A stretch of DNA of 64,000 nucleotides from Dermatophilus congolensis (lineage in GTDB: Bacteria; Actinomycetota; Actinomycetes; Actinomycetales; Dermatophilaceae), in the NCBI RefSeq assembly GCF_900447215.1, contig NZ_UFYA01000001.1:248001-312000 (forward strand). The letters are read 5' to 3'. Each line of letters starts with the position of its first letter. The first letter of the stretch is position 1. Of this stretch, positions 9,228 through 17,695 are shown in pieces. A model generated the notes under the pieces. The model did not search any database. It saw only the letters and a program-made list of their open reading frames with translations, and was not told the origin of the DNA. The translations under genes and the position numbers were made by a program.

Positions 9228-10388
9228 TCACGGCCCGAGGCGTTGGCCTGTGTGCGGATTGAAGAAGTGAATGTGGTTGGGGTCGGGTGCGAGGTGGACC
9301 AGGTCGCCTTGGGAGAGATTGTGCTCGGTGGGAATGAGTGCTCGTAGTGGGGGTATGGGCAGGCTTGTGTCGGTGTCGGCGAGGTCGTGGTCGATGCGGT
9401 TGAGGGCGGGGATGGTGGTATCGAGGTGTTCGCGCATGGTGGCGGTGGCTGTGTAGCGGGTGATGGCGCCGTGGGGTGGGGCGGGGGTGATGGTGTCGAT
9501 GTGAGTAGGGCAGCCGGTGTTGTCGGGGCTGATGGTGGTGTGGCCAGGGCGGGCACCGAGCACGATGGTGTCGGTGAGGTAGTGGCGGATGTGGTCGGGG
9601 ATGGGGATGGTGGAGCTGCCCAGGGTGGCGTGGTTGCCGTTGATGGGAGCTAAGAACAGGTTCATGGGTTCGGGGGCTGCGTAGAGGGCTACGAAGATGG
9701 AGGCGGGTGTGTTGATGATGTCTTCGGGTGGACCGATTTGTTCAAGGCGTCCGTGGTTGAGGACGGCGATGCGGTTACCGAAGGCTTCGGCTTCGGTGGG
9801 GGATGAGGTGGCAAAGAGTGTGGTGATGCCGAGGCGTTGTTGGAGTTCGGCGATGTGGTGGCCGGTGTCTAGGCGTAGGTCGGCGTCGAGATTGGCGAGG
9901 GGGTCGTCCATCATGAAGACGCGTGGTTCGCGGACGACGGCGCGGCCTAGGGCGACGAGTTGGCGTGCTCCGTGGCCGTTGAGCTGGTCGGGCAGTGCGT
10001 TGAGCTGGTCGGTGAGGTTGAGGATTTCGGCTGCGTGGCGGACTCGTCGGTCGATTTCTTTGGCGGGTATACCGGCCACACGTAGGGCGAATCCCATGTT
10101 GTCGGCGACGCTCATGTGGGGGTAAAGGGCGTAGTTCTGGAATGCCATGGCGACGTCGCGGTCGTGGGGCGGGATGGTGTCGATGTCCTGGCCGTCCAGG
10201 AGGATGCGGCCGGCGGTGACTTCTTCGAGTCCGGCGAGCATGCGCAGTGCGGTGGATTTTCCGGCGCCGTGTGGGCCGAGGAGGGAAAGAAATTCTCCGT
10301 CGGCGATGTTGAAGGTCACGGCATCTACGGAGGGATGTTCGCTGCCCGGGTACACGCGGGTCGCAGCATCGAACGTCACGCTTGCCAT
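9228..10388 (-). CDS. Stand-alone ABC ATPase with degraded catalytic motifs (MalK/UgpC-like)
   Basis: A 386-residue ABC ATPase with the MalK/UgpC layout: nucleotide-binding domain (1-235) plus C-terminal OB-like regulatory domain. Walker A is intact (GPHGAGKST, 38-46), as is the Q-loop (Gln84). Other key sites are altered: the signature LSGGQ reads LNGHG (136-140) with one extra residue, the Walker B glutamate is Asp162 (MMDDP), and the switch histidine (normally THDQ) is Ser195 (TSSPTEAE). No permease or solute-binding gene lies nearby. It probably binds ATP but hydrolyses it poorly or not at all; this is inference. The start is ATG 10388, with GAAAGGTGA about 12 bp upstream. The DUF4032 gene follows. 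Confidence 0.85.
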   Translation of the reverse strand: MASVTFDAATRVYPGSEHPSVDAVTFNIADGEFLSLLGPHGAGKSTALRMLAGLEEVTAGRILLDGQDIDTIPPHDRDVAMAFQNYALYPHMSVADNMGFALRVAGIPAKEIDRRVRHAAEILNLTDQLNALPDQLNGHGARQLVALGRAVVREPRVFMMDDPLANLDADLRLDTGHHIAELQQRLGITTLFATSSPTEAEAFGNRIAVLNHGRLEQIGPPEDIINTPASIFVALYAAPEPMNLFLAPINGNHATLGSSTIPIPDHIRHYLTDTIVLGARPGHTTISPDNTGCPTHIDTITPAPPHGAITRYTATATMREHLDTTIPALNRIDHDLADTDTSLPIPPLRALIPTEHNLSQGDLVHLAPDPNHIHFFNPHTGQRLGP

Positions 10389-10548
10389 CAGCTCGTGATC
10401 ACCTTTCTTGAACGCGACATTGCGTCCTTTGTGACGGTCTTGATCGTGGGGCCGTCTGTTTCCATTGTTGCCTGATGTTGTGGCGTTTTGGTGGTTTGTG
10501 CGCTGCGGGCTTGGGGGAAGTGCTGTGGTGCTGGTGTTTCTTGTGAGG

Positions 10549-11343
10549 TTATGTGTGTTGGGTGTGTTGGGTGCGTAGGTGGGTCAGGCAGGTAAGTGCC
10601 GCAAGGACGTAGTGGGGGTCAGGTAGGCGTGTGGTGGCGGATGTGGGGCCGTCACCGACTTTGAATGTGAATGACGTTTGGGGGTCTTGAAAGGTTTCGA
10701 AGACGGTTTCGTCGGTGAGATCGTCCCCGAAATAGACGAGGGCAGTTTGAGGGTGGGTCAGGGAGGCCAGGGTGGTTAGGGCGCCACCTTTGGTGGCGTG
10801 TAGGACGGCGGTTTCGACGACGTTTTTGCCTAGGAGGGGTTCGAGGTTGGTGTGGGTACGGATGGTGGTGATGGCGGCGTCGATTGCTTCTTTTCGTTGT
10901 TCTGGGGGCAGTTGTCGTACGTGGATGACTACGGCGGCAGATTTGTTTTCGATGGTGATGCCGGGGTAGCGCTGTTTGAGTGTGTGAGCGAGGTGGTTGA
11001 GGTGGGCCAGGGCGGCTTGTTGGGTGTCGGTCAAGGGCGCCTCATCCGCGATGCGGGGGTTGTTGCTTTGGGCGCCGTGGCTGGCGATGAGGGTGATGTT
11101 GTGGGGGTTGCCGGTGAGGTGGGTCAGGGTGGCAAGGTCGCGTCCGGATACCAGTGCGCTGGTTGTGTGAGGTAGGCAAGCGAGGTGTTGCAGGGCTTCG
11201 ATAGTTCCCGCTAGGGGGCGCACGGCCATGGGGTCGTCATGGAAGAAAGCTAGGGTGCCGTCGAAGTCGCTGGCGACGATGAGGTGCTCGGCGGTGGCTG
11301 CGCGGGCTAGGAGTGCGGTGATTTGGGGGGTGAGGGTGGTCAT
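10549..11343 (-). CDS. otsB: Trehalose-6-phosphate phosphatase
   Basis: HAD-superfamily phosphatase that dephosphorylates trehalose 6-phosphate to trehalose. The 264-residue product has HAD motif I VASDFDGTLAF (nucleophile Asp and general acid Asp), motif II around ALVSGRD, a cap domain with SHGAQSNN, the conserved Lys in HATKGGAL, and motif IV YFGDDLTDE. The start overlaps the otsA stop by ATGA, so it is translationally coupled. A much longer frame extends upstream through otsA but is Pro/Arg-rich antisense-type sequence in the wrong frame. Confidence 0.92.
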   Translation of the reverse strand: MTTLTPQITALLARAATAEHLIVASDFDGTLAFFHDDPMAVRPLAGTIEALQHLACLPHTTSALVSGRDLATLTHLTGNPHNITLIASHGAQSNNPRIADEAPLTDTQQAALAHLNHLAHTLKQRYPGITIENKSAAVVIHVRQLPPEQRKEAIDAAITTIRTHTNLEPLLGKNVVETAVLHATKGGALTTLASLTHPQTALVYFGDDLTDETVFETFQDPQTSFTFKVGDGPTSATTRLPDPHYVLAALTCLTHLRTQHTQHT

Positions 11344-12800
11344 GGCGTGGTGGTTTTGCGGTTGCGGCGGGGGCTGGGTTTGGCGGGGGCGATCTCCAGG
11401 GCGGTGAGGAAGGCTTCGGCCCATTTTTGGACGGAGTTGTCGCGGACTTTTCGGCGTAGGGTGCGCATGCGTTTGCGGTTGTCTTCGCTGGGGGCATGGA
11501 TGGCTCGGATGATGGTGTCTTTGAGGCCTTGGATGTCGTGGGGGTTGTGAATGTAGGCGGCGTTGAGCTCTATGGCTGCGCCGGTGAATTCGGAGAGCAC
11601 GAGGGCGCCGCCGTGGTCGGGACGGCAGGCGACGTATTCCTTGGCGACGAGGTTCATGCCATCGCGTAGGGGGGTGACGAGCATGATGTCGGCGGCGCGG
11701 TACATGGCAGCGAGTTCTTCGCGGTCCATGGATTGGTGGAGGTATTGCAGGGCGGTGTGGGTGACGTCGGAGAATTCGCCGTTGACTTGGCCGACGTTGA
11801 GTTCGACTTGGTCGCGGAGGTGTTGGTAGGCCTGGACGCGCTCGCGGGAGGGGACGGCGACTTGGATGAGGGTAGTTCCGGGGACTTCGAGTCGTCCGTC
11901 GGTGAGGAGCTCTTGGTAGGCCTTGAGGCGGTGGCGGATGCCTTTGGTGTAGTCGAGGCGGTCCACGCCCAGGAGGATTGTGTCGGGGTTGCCGAGTTCT
12001 TCGCGGATTTCTTTTGCTCGTTTGACCACGGAGGGGCGGCGGGCGAGGTCGTCGTAGTTTTCGAAGTCGATGGAGATGGGTAGGGCGGCGGCGCGTGCTG
12101 TGTGTCCGGTGTGGGGGGAGCCACTGCCGATGGTGACGGTGTCGCCTTTGACGGTCATGTTTCCGGCCCATTTGGCGGCGTGGAGGAAGTTGCTGGCGTC
12201 GGCGGGGCGTTGGAAGCCGAGGAAGTCAGCGGATGCGAGTCCTTCGAGGATGTTGCGTCGCCAGGGTAGTTGGCTGAAGAGTTCGAGTGGAGGGAAGGGG
12301 ATGTGGTTGAACCAGCCGATGCGTAGGTCGGGGCGTTGTGCGCGCAGGAGGGCTGGGACGAGTTGGAGTTGGTAGTCGTGGACCCAGATGGTGGCTTTGG
12401 GGGCAGCGACGGTGGCGATTTCGTCGGCGAATCTGCGGTTGACTCGTTGGTATGCGTGCCACCAGGATCGGTGGAATTGGGCGGGGACGATGACGTCGTG
12501 ATAGATAGGCCAGAGCGTGTCGTTGGAGAAGCCTTCGTAGTAGGCCTTGACTTCTTCTGCGGATAGGGCGATGGGGTGTAGATGCATTCCTTCGTCTTCG
12601 AAGGGTGCGGGTGCTTCTCCTGGGTCTCCGGCCCAGCCGACCCAGGCTCCGGAGCGGTTACGCATGACGGAGTCCATGGCGGTAACCAGGCCACCGGGGC
12701 TGCGTTTCCAGGAGTGAGTTCCGTCTGGTTCGGTGTGGCTGTCTACGGGGAGCCGGTTAGCCGCGATGACGAAGTCGAAGGTGGGTGTGGTTTCGGGCAT
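11340..12800 (-). CDS. otsA: Trehalose-6-phosphate synthase
   Basis: GT20 glycosyltransferase that makes trehalose 6-phosphate from a nucleotide-glucose donor and glucose 6-phosphate. The 486-residue protein begins near [11 protein letters not shown] and contains [40 protein letters not shown], the donor-site [11 protein letters not shown] and [15 protein letters not shown] 12800 has AGGAG upstream at good spacing; the in-frame 56-codon extension is not family-like. First gene of an otsA-otsB unit, divergent from the Ser/Thr kinase. Confidence 0.94.
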   Translation of the reverse strand: MPETTPTFDFVIAANRLPVDSHTEPDGTHSWKRSPGGLVTAMDSVMRNRSGAWVGWAGDPGEAPAPFEDEGMHLHPIALSAEEVKAYYEGFSNDTLWPIYHDVIVPAQFHRSWWHAYQRVNRRFADEIATVAAPKATIWVHDYQLQLVPALLRAQRPDLRIGWFNHIPFPPLELFSQLPWRRNILEGLASADFLGFQRPADASNFLHAAKWAGNMTVKGDTVTIGSGSPHTGHTARAAALPISIDFENYDDLARRPSVVKRAKEIREELGNPDTILLGVDRLDYTKGIRHRLKAYQELLTDGRLEVPGTTLIQVAVPSRERVQAYQHLRDQVELNVGQVNGEFSDVTHTALQYLHQSMDREELAAMYRAADIMLVTPLRDGMNLVAKEYVACRPDHGGALVLSEFTGAAIELNAAYIHNPHDIQGLKDTIIRAIHAPSEDNRKRMRTLRRKVRDNSVQKWAEAFLTALEIAPAKPSPRRNRKTTTP

Positions 12801-13035
12801 CGTGACTCCTGTGTCAATCGCGTTGTCGCTTCGTGCGGGACTGTGTGGGTGTGTGGGGGCTTCTGGTGCACGTAGCGATCTGGACCATCCTAGGATCGAT
12901 GGAGGCCGATCGGCGAGGGGAAGACGAAGAACGATTCGTGTGGCTTGTTCGTTCCTAGGGTGGGTCACGTTGTGATCGGGGTTAGTGGGTGGTGGAGCAG
13001 TGGCTTTTTCTGTTCATGAGATATGAGGAGTACGG

Positions 13036-15129
13036 ATGAGCGATCGGGCCGGTATGGCGAAGATGGGTGAAGCGGATTTCCCGCGTCTGCTGGGCTCGTA
13101 CACGCTGCATCACGAGTTGGGTTCCGGTGGGATGGGCATCGTGTATCTCGGCACGGATGCGGGGGGTCGCGGGGTCGCGGTGAAGGTTTTGCAACCGCAT
13201 ATCGCTGCTGATGGTTCGGCGCGGGCGAGGTTGCGGCGTGAGTTTTCTTCGTTGCAGCGGATTGATGATCCTCGGGTGGCTCCGCTGGTGGATGCGGATT
13301 TGGATGGTGAGACTCCGTATTTGGTGACGCGGTATGTGCCGGGGTTGTCGTTGGATCAGCGGGTGCGTGAGTCTGGGCCGTTGTCGTTGGCTGAGGTGCG
13401 TGTTCTTGGTCGTGGTTTGGGTGAGGCGTTGGATGCGATTCACGCTGCGGGGGTGGTGCATCGTGATTTGAAGCCGACGAATGTGCTGATGGAAGGGGAT
13501 GACCCTGTTGTTATTGACTTTGGTATTGCGCAGGCTGCTGATGATTGTCGGTTGACGCAGGCGGGCGTGGTGATGGGCACGCCGGGGTATTTGCCTCCGG
13601 AGGTGCTTAGTGGTGAGGTCGTTGCGGCGGATTCGGACTGGTGGGCGTGGGCTGCGACGTTGACGTATGCGTTGACTGGTCGGCCGCCGTTTGGGCGTGG
13701 TCCGTTGGATGCGGTGTTGTCGCGGGTGCATACGGGACGACCTGATTTGGAGGGCGTGCCTAGTTCGGTGGCGGATATGTTGCGTTCTGCGTTGGTTCCG
13801 GATCGGGAGCAGCGTCCTGAACCGCATACGTTGTTGTGGTTGTTGGAAGAGGCGCGTTCAGATGGAACGGGCCCTGTGGCTGGCGACGCCTTGGTGGTGA
13901 CGCAGCAGTTGGCCGTTGATTCTGGTGCAACGCAGCAGTTGAGTGCTGGGGCGACAGGGCGTTTGTCTGCTGTTTCGGGTGCTACGGAGCAGTTGTCGAT
14001 GGGGGCGGCTACGGCGCGATTCCCGGCGGCGCAAGCACCTGTGGGGGATGGGCGAACAGAGCAGTTGTCAACTGATTCAGGGATGGCGGCTACGGCGGCT
14101 CACCCACGGATTGAGACTCGAACTATGCCAGCGGTGGCTCCTTCTGGAGAGCAAGCTGCCACGGCGCGTCTGAGCACTAGCGGCGGGTATACGGGGTTTG
14201 GTGCTCCGCCTGCGGGTAAGGCTGAAACTGATGAAGAGATCGGCATGTTCCAGAACTCTTGGGGCAAGCGTGCGTTGTCTTCCGCTGGAGCCGATGGGCG
14301 CCCGTTTTCCCGTTTGATGGTGCCCGATCAGCCGCATTCGATGTCTGAGACCAGAGGTATTGGGCAGGTTGCTTCGTCTGCTCCAGTCAAGGGCGGTCAG
14401 GAAGCTGGTGTTGGTGGTTATGTTGAGCGGGCTAAGGAGAAGTTCGCTGGGTGGAGTGATGCGATCAGGCCGCAAGGGAAGTTTGCTCAGGTGCGTGGCG
14501 GTACCGCTGTGCAACAGGCTTCGCAACCGCAGGTGCGTAAGTCTTTGACTCCGGCGCTGGCTGGGCTGGGATTGCTTGTGATGGCGTTGGCTGCGTCTTT
14601 CCCGGTGTGGACTTTGGTGTTGTGCACGCTGTGGGGTGTTGTCGCTCGGACGACGTATGAGTCGGTGCGGGGTGTACGGGATCGGCGGTTGGAGAAGGGG
14701 CCTAGCAGCATGGATGTTTTCGGTGCTGTGATGCTTGCGCCGTTGCGGATTGTGTCTGCGACTGTTGTGACGTTGCTTGCAGTTGTGCCGGTGACGGTCA
14801 TTGCTGTGGCGGGAATGTTTGGTACGTCGGGGTTGATGTATCTGTTTGGTAAGTCCTCTGTGGATCCTTTCGGCGAGGTTGCTTTGGCTGCGGGCGCGGC
14901 AATTGGTGTCATGGTTGCGTGGTGGGGTGCAGGTGGTGCGGGATTGCGTCGGGGCACGCGTCTGATTGTGCGGGCAGCGACACCGGGGCGTAAGGGTGTA
15001 ACGATTTTCACGTCGGTGCTGGTCATCGTGGTGCTTTACCTCACCCTACGGTTACAGGCCAGCGGTATCCGAGTGAACTGGTCACCGTTAGATAATGTGA
15101 TTTCGGACACATTTTTCCGGTGGTGGTGA
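13036..15129 (+). CDS. Membrane-anchored Ser/Thr protein kinase (PknB-like)
   Basis: A 697-residue eukaryotic-type kinase. The catalytic domain (about 20-275) has the Gly-rich loop GSGGMGIVY, the Lys in VAVKVL, the catalytic HRDLKPTN, DFG, and GTPGYLPPE in the activation segment. A linker (about 289-380) carries seven copies of a T-x-[QR]-L/F-S-like motif (TQQLA, TQQLS, TGRLS, TEQLS, TARFP, TEQLS, TARLS). The C-terminal 190 residues hold about four membrane segments (near 505-540, 565-600, 615-640 and 660-680). No extracellular PASTA repeats are present, so the sensing mode differs from PknB. ATG 13036 is preceded by GAGGAG. Substrates are unknown. Confidence 0.9.
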   Translation: MSDRAGMAKMGEADFPRLLGSYTLHHELGSGGMGIVYLGTDAGGRGVAVKVLQPHIAADGSARARLRREFSSLQRIDDPRVAPLVDADLDGETPYLVTRYVPGLSLDQRVRESGPLSLAEVRVLGRGLGEALDAIHAAGVVHRDLKPTNVLMEGDDPVVIDFGIAQAADDCRLTQAGVVMGTPGYLPPEVLSGEVVAADSDWWAWAATLTYALTGRPPFGRGPLDAVLSRVHTGRPDLEGVPSSVADMLRSALVPDREQRPEPHTLLWLLEEARSDGTGPVAGDALVVTQQLAVDSGATQQLSAGATGRLSAVSGATEQLSMGAATARFPAAQAPVGDGRTEQLSTDSGMAATAAHPRIETRTMPAVAPSGEQAATARLSTSGGYTGFGAPPAGKAETDEEIGMFQNSWGKRALSSAGADGRPFSRLMVPDQPHSMSETRGIGQVASSAPVKGGQEAGVGGYVERAKEKFAGWSDAIRPQGKFAQVRGGTAVQQASQPQVRKSLTPALAGLGLLVMALAASFPVWTLVLCTLWGVVARTTYESVRGVRDRRLEKGPSSMDVFGAVMLAPLRIVSATVVTLLAVVPVTVIAVAGMFGTSGLMYLFGKSSVDPFGEVALAAGAAIGVMVAWWGAGGAGLRRGTRLIVRAATPGRKGVTIFTSVLVIVVLYLTLRLQASGIRVNWSPLDNVISDTFFRWW

Positions 15130-15365
15130 AGTCGAACGTAATCCCAGGTTTCGTTCGACTTGAGCCTACGACCTTCGCTTTCGGGTTTCTGTGTTATTAA
15201 CGCGCCCGTGTTTACTGCGGTATGGCAGCTGGGATGCGCCGCGCCGTGGGTGACCCATTTCCTTGCTCGTTATCGAGTCGTGACCTAGAGTCGCAGCCGT
15301 TGCTGCTCCAACAAAGTCGTTGGCAGCAACGTCACCAATCGCATGACCATTGAGCGCACGTGCCT

Positions 15366-15551
15366 GAGCGCTGAACTTCGTCGGCGGGCACGTGATCCGG
15401 GACCTACCCGGACCAGACGAAGGCGGGGGAACCATATGTTCCGGTCACCATGATCGGAACGGCGGTCACGCTCCAGTGGCCTGGGGGTAAAGGCGAGCAT
15501 TTCGCCCGGGCACCTGGCGCCCGAACCCGACAGCTAACCCCGTAGGCGCTC
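15366..15551 (+). promoter_or_regulatory. c-di-AMP (ydaO/yuaA-type) riboswitch upstream of rpf
   Basis: The 440-bp leader before rpf contains the conserved ydaO core in order: CGCTGAA, a GAAGGCGGGGGAACC block, GGGGGTAAAG, then GCCCGAACCCGACAGCTAAC and CCGTAGGCG. The closing P1 helix is perfect: GAGCGC (15366-15371) pairs with GCGCTC (15546-15551). The rpf Shine-Dalgarno (AGGAGAGG) begins 3 bp after P1. Riboswitches of this class lie ahead of rpf and other wall-hydrolase genes in actinobacteria and turn expression off when c-di-AMP binds (established knowledge). Confidence 0.9.
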
Positions 15552-15571
15552 GTCAGGAGAGGAAAAAAACT

Positions 15572-16303
15572 TTGTCTTACGTTCCTAAACATGCTGCTCC
15601 GCGCAAGCCCAAGATGGCTGCTCGGCTCGCGGGTGTCGTCGCGGTTGCCGGTGCGGCTACTGCTGCAGGTGTCACCACGTCCTCGTCTTCGGCTCACGCC
15701 GCTGGCGACGTGTGGGACCGTGTTGCGGCCTGTGAGTCTGGTGGCAACTGGAGCATTGCTTCCGGTAACGGCTACTACGGTGGTCTGCAGTTCTCCAAGA
15801 GCAGCTGGAAAGCCGCTGGTGGTACCAAGTACGCCTCCATGCCCCACAAGGCCACCAAAGCGCAGCAGATTGCTGTTGCCCAGAACCTGCTCCGCATGCA
15901 GGGCCCCGGTGCTTGGCCGGTCTGCTCCCGCAAAGCAGGTCTGACCCGCGCTAACGGGTTGGCTTCTTCCGGTGGCGCCAGCGCTGGCAAGGGTGTGACG
16001 AACGCTCCTTCCAAGAAGGGCGTCAAGCCCACTGGTTCCACGGCTGGCGTGCAGTCTGCATGGCTGAACCGCGCTGACACCCGTGACTTCTACACGTGGC
16101 TCGGCATGGACCGTCACCACTTCCTCACCAAGTCCGGTATCAAGGCGCTGCAGCGTAAGGCAGGAGTTGCTGCTGACGGTGTCATCGGGCCGAACACGGT
16201 TCGCGCTGTCGAGAACCTCATTGGTGCCAAGCGCACCGGCCTTTCGTACTTCACGAAGGGCACCATCAACGTCCTGTCTCACTACATTCAGGCCCGCGTC
16301 TGA
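15572..16303 (+). CDS. rpf: Resuscitation-promoting factor (secreted peptidoglycan hydrolase)
   Basis: A 243-residue secreted muralytic protein. A Sec signal peptide (about 1-44, ending SSAHAA) precedes the Rpf lysozyme/transglycosylase-like domain (about 45-118), with the catalytic Glu55 in VAACESGGNW and the paired cysteines Cys54 and that in WPVCS. A Gly/Ser/Lys linker leads to a C-terminal peptidoglycan-binding-1-type domain (IKALQRKAGVAADGVIGPNT). The start is TTG 15572, unusual but supported by AGGAGAGG 10 bp upstream and a good signal peptide. Expression is under the c-di-AMP riboswitch directly upstream. Confidence 0.93.
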   Translation: MSYVPKHAAPRKPKMAARLAGVVAVAGAATAAGVTTSSSSAHAAGDVWDRVAACESGGNWSIASGNGYYGGLQFSKSSWKAAGGTKYASMPHKATKAQQIAVAQNLLRMQGPGAWPVCSRKAGLTRANGLASSGGASAGKGVTNAPSKKGVKPTGSTAGVQSAWLNRADTRDFYTWLGMDRHHFLTKSGIKALQRKAGVAADGVIGPNTVRAVENLIGAKRTGLSYFTKGTINVLSHYIQARV

Positions 16304-16318
16304 GTGAATGGGTCCTTT

Positions 16319-16339
16319 TAACCGAGGCTAACTCGGTTA
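16319..16339. terminator. Short hairpin after rpf
   Basis: TAACCGAG and CTCGGTTA form an 8-bp stem with a 5-nt loop about 15 bp after the rpf stop. There is no downstream T-run, so it is a weak terminator candidate. Confidence 0.45.
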
Positions 16340-16410
16340 TCCGATCCGACGACACGGCCTCACCTGTGTAGGGGGATCGCTCGGGGGAATGGCAAACCGT
16401 TTGGTGTAGT

Positions 16411-16448
16411 ACAAGTAGCGGGTGCTGTGCACAGCACCCGCTACTTGT
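16411..16448. repeat. Perfect 38-bp palindrome
   Basis: Two 19-bp arms (starting ACAAGTAGCGGGTGCTG) abut with no spacer. It lies between rpf and tRNA-Thr. It could be a strong rho-independent-like terminator without a T-tract or a protein-binding site. Confidence 0.7.
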
Positions 16449-16576
16449 CGTGTCGAGAGAAGTTTGCATGCCTGGTTCCATGTTGTAGCGGCTGAGAACC
16501 AGGCATGCAGCGCTCGATTCGGCGCTCAGGAACAAGACCGCTATGATGGCGCATGTGCTCTCCCAATGGGGAGACT

Positions 16577-16649
16577 GCTGGCGTGGCGCAATCGGTAGCG
16601 CACCTGTCTTGTAAACAGGGGGTTAGGGGTTCAAGTCCCCTCGCCAGCT
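16577..16649 (+). tRNA. tRNA-Thr (UGU)
   Basis: A full cloverleaf: acceptor GCTGGCG pairs with CGCCAGC, the anticodon stem CCTGT/ACAGG encloses the loop CTTGTAA (anticodon TGT), and the T-loop is GTTCAAG. An encoded CCA follows at 16650-16652. Confidence 0.96.
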
Positions 16650-16651
16650 CC

Positions 16652-16696
16652 AAACAGCTGCAGGTCAGAGCATTCAGCTCTGGCCTGCAGCTGTTT
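16652..16696 (+). terminator. Terminator after tRNA-Thr
   Basis: Arms AAACAGCTGCAGG and CCTGCAGCTGTTT form a 13-bp stem with further partial pairing inside, ending in TTTT. It directly abuts the encoded CCA of the tRNA. Confidence 0.85.
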
Positions 16697-16724
16697 TCTG
16701 GGAGTATTTGTGGGAGCAAAAAGT

Positions 16725-16759
16725 TTGTCTCGTGCTTCCACTATGGGAGCACGAGACAA
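16725..16759. repeat. Inverted repeat of unknown role
   Basis: TTGTCTCGTGCT (16725-16736) and its complement (16748-16759) flank a short spacer. It lies shortly after the tRNA terminator and could be a second terminator. Confidence 0.45.
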
Positions 16760-17148
16760 GGGGAATCAGGGGCCAGCTACGTGGTGAAGACGCGCCCACA
16801 CCTCTTCACCACAGGCACGAAAAGCTCTCACTGAAAGTGAACCGCAACGAAGGCATAAGGCGCGTAGACGAGAGGCCATGATCCACAGACATGGAACAGC
16901 GCTGCTTGCCCCCTGCCCCATATGTACACATGCATCCAATGCTGCAACACGCTGCGCAAACACCCTCCCACAACGAACACTGTGCACAGATAACAGTGTC
17001 TTACCGTGCCAGCACGACCGACTCATGACATGGTGGGAATAGATCAACTGTTCCCACCGGGGCAGCTGAAACACCACGCACATAAAGTGCGCACACCCGC
17101 GGCACCTACAACCCCCACCAGCGCCGCTGCACACCACCAGGAGGAACC
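16760..17148. other. Intergenic region upstream of the DoxX-like gene
   Basis: About 390 bp with no convincing coding sequence. The minus-strand frame here is Cys-rich and has no recognisable motif. It ends in ACCAGGAGGAACC, the ribosome binding site of the next gene; the promoter must lie here but I cannot place it. Confidence 0.4.
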
Positions 17149-17637
17149 ATGAGCCTTGTTCTTGCTCCAGCCAGGCTGGCTGCCGGCCTATTCATCCTCA
17201 ACTCCGGACTTGGCAAACGGAACCTACCCACCGACGCCTACGAAAACCTCCGCGACATGGGCGCTAACGGTGTCCCCCAGCTTAAAGACGTCCCTGCCGA
17301 CACCTTTGGCAAAGCACTCTCCTACGGAGAAACCGCCCTCGGAGCCGCCCTCATCCTTCCCGTTGTCCCCAACTGGGCAGCAGGACTAGCCCTCGGTGCC
17401 TTCAGCGGCGGACTACTCAACATGTACCGCAACACCCCTGGCTTGACCGTCGATGGCATCCGCCCCACCCAAGAAGGAACCGCCATCGCCAAAGACGTCT
17501 TCCTCACCGGAATCGCAGGCTCCCTGCTCCTAGACTCACTCTTCTCCGCAGGACGCGGCGTCAAAAAGAGCGCAAAGAAAGCACAAAAACACGCCGCCAA
17601 AAAAGCTCGCAAAGCCAAAAAAGAACTCATCAGCTAA
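17149..17637 (+). CDS. DoxX-like small membrane protein
   Basis: A 162-residue protein with a DoxX-like profile: a hydrophobic N-terminal helix (LVLAPARLAAGLFILNSG), a conserved polar stretch, two central hydrophobic helices (about 60-95), a fourth near 118-132, and a Lys/Ala-rich cytoplasmic tail of about 25 residues. DoxX-family members are often linked to redox homeostasis at the membrane, but function here is unproven. The Shine-Dalgarno is strong (AGGAGG, 6 bp before ATG). A hairpin follows the stop. Confidence 0.8.
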   Translation: MSLVLAPARLAAGLFILNSGLGKRNLPTDAYENLRDMGANGVPQLKDVPADTFGKALSYGETALGAALILPVVPNWAAGLALGAFSGGLLNMYRNTPGLTVDGIRPTQEGTAIAKDVFLTGIAGSLLLDSLFSAGRGVKKSAKKAQKHAAKKARKAKKELIS

Positions 17638-17657
17638 AACCACACACCACAACGCAC

Positions 17658-17685
17658 GAGGGCGGGTGACACCACACCCGCCCTC
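17658..17685. terminator. Hairpin between convergent genes
   Basis: GAGGGCGGGTG (17658-17668) and CACCCGCCCTC (17675-17685) form a perfect 11-bp stem between the DoxX-like gene and the minus-strand polymerase gene, and can serve both. Confidence 0.75.
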
Positions 17686-17695
17686 ACCCATACCC

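Noticed and set aside
16766-17137. 123-codon Cys-rich minus-strand frame in the intergenic region
   Set aside because: No family features, no Shine-Dalgarno, and composition matching non-coding sequence.
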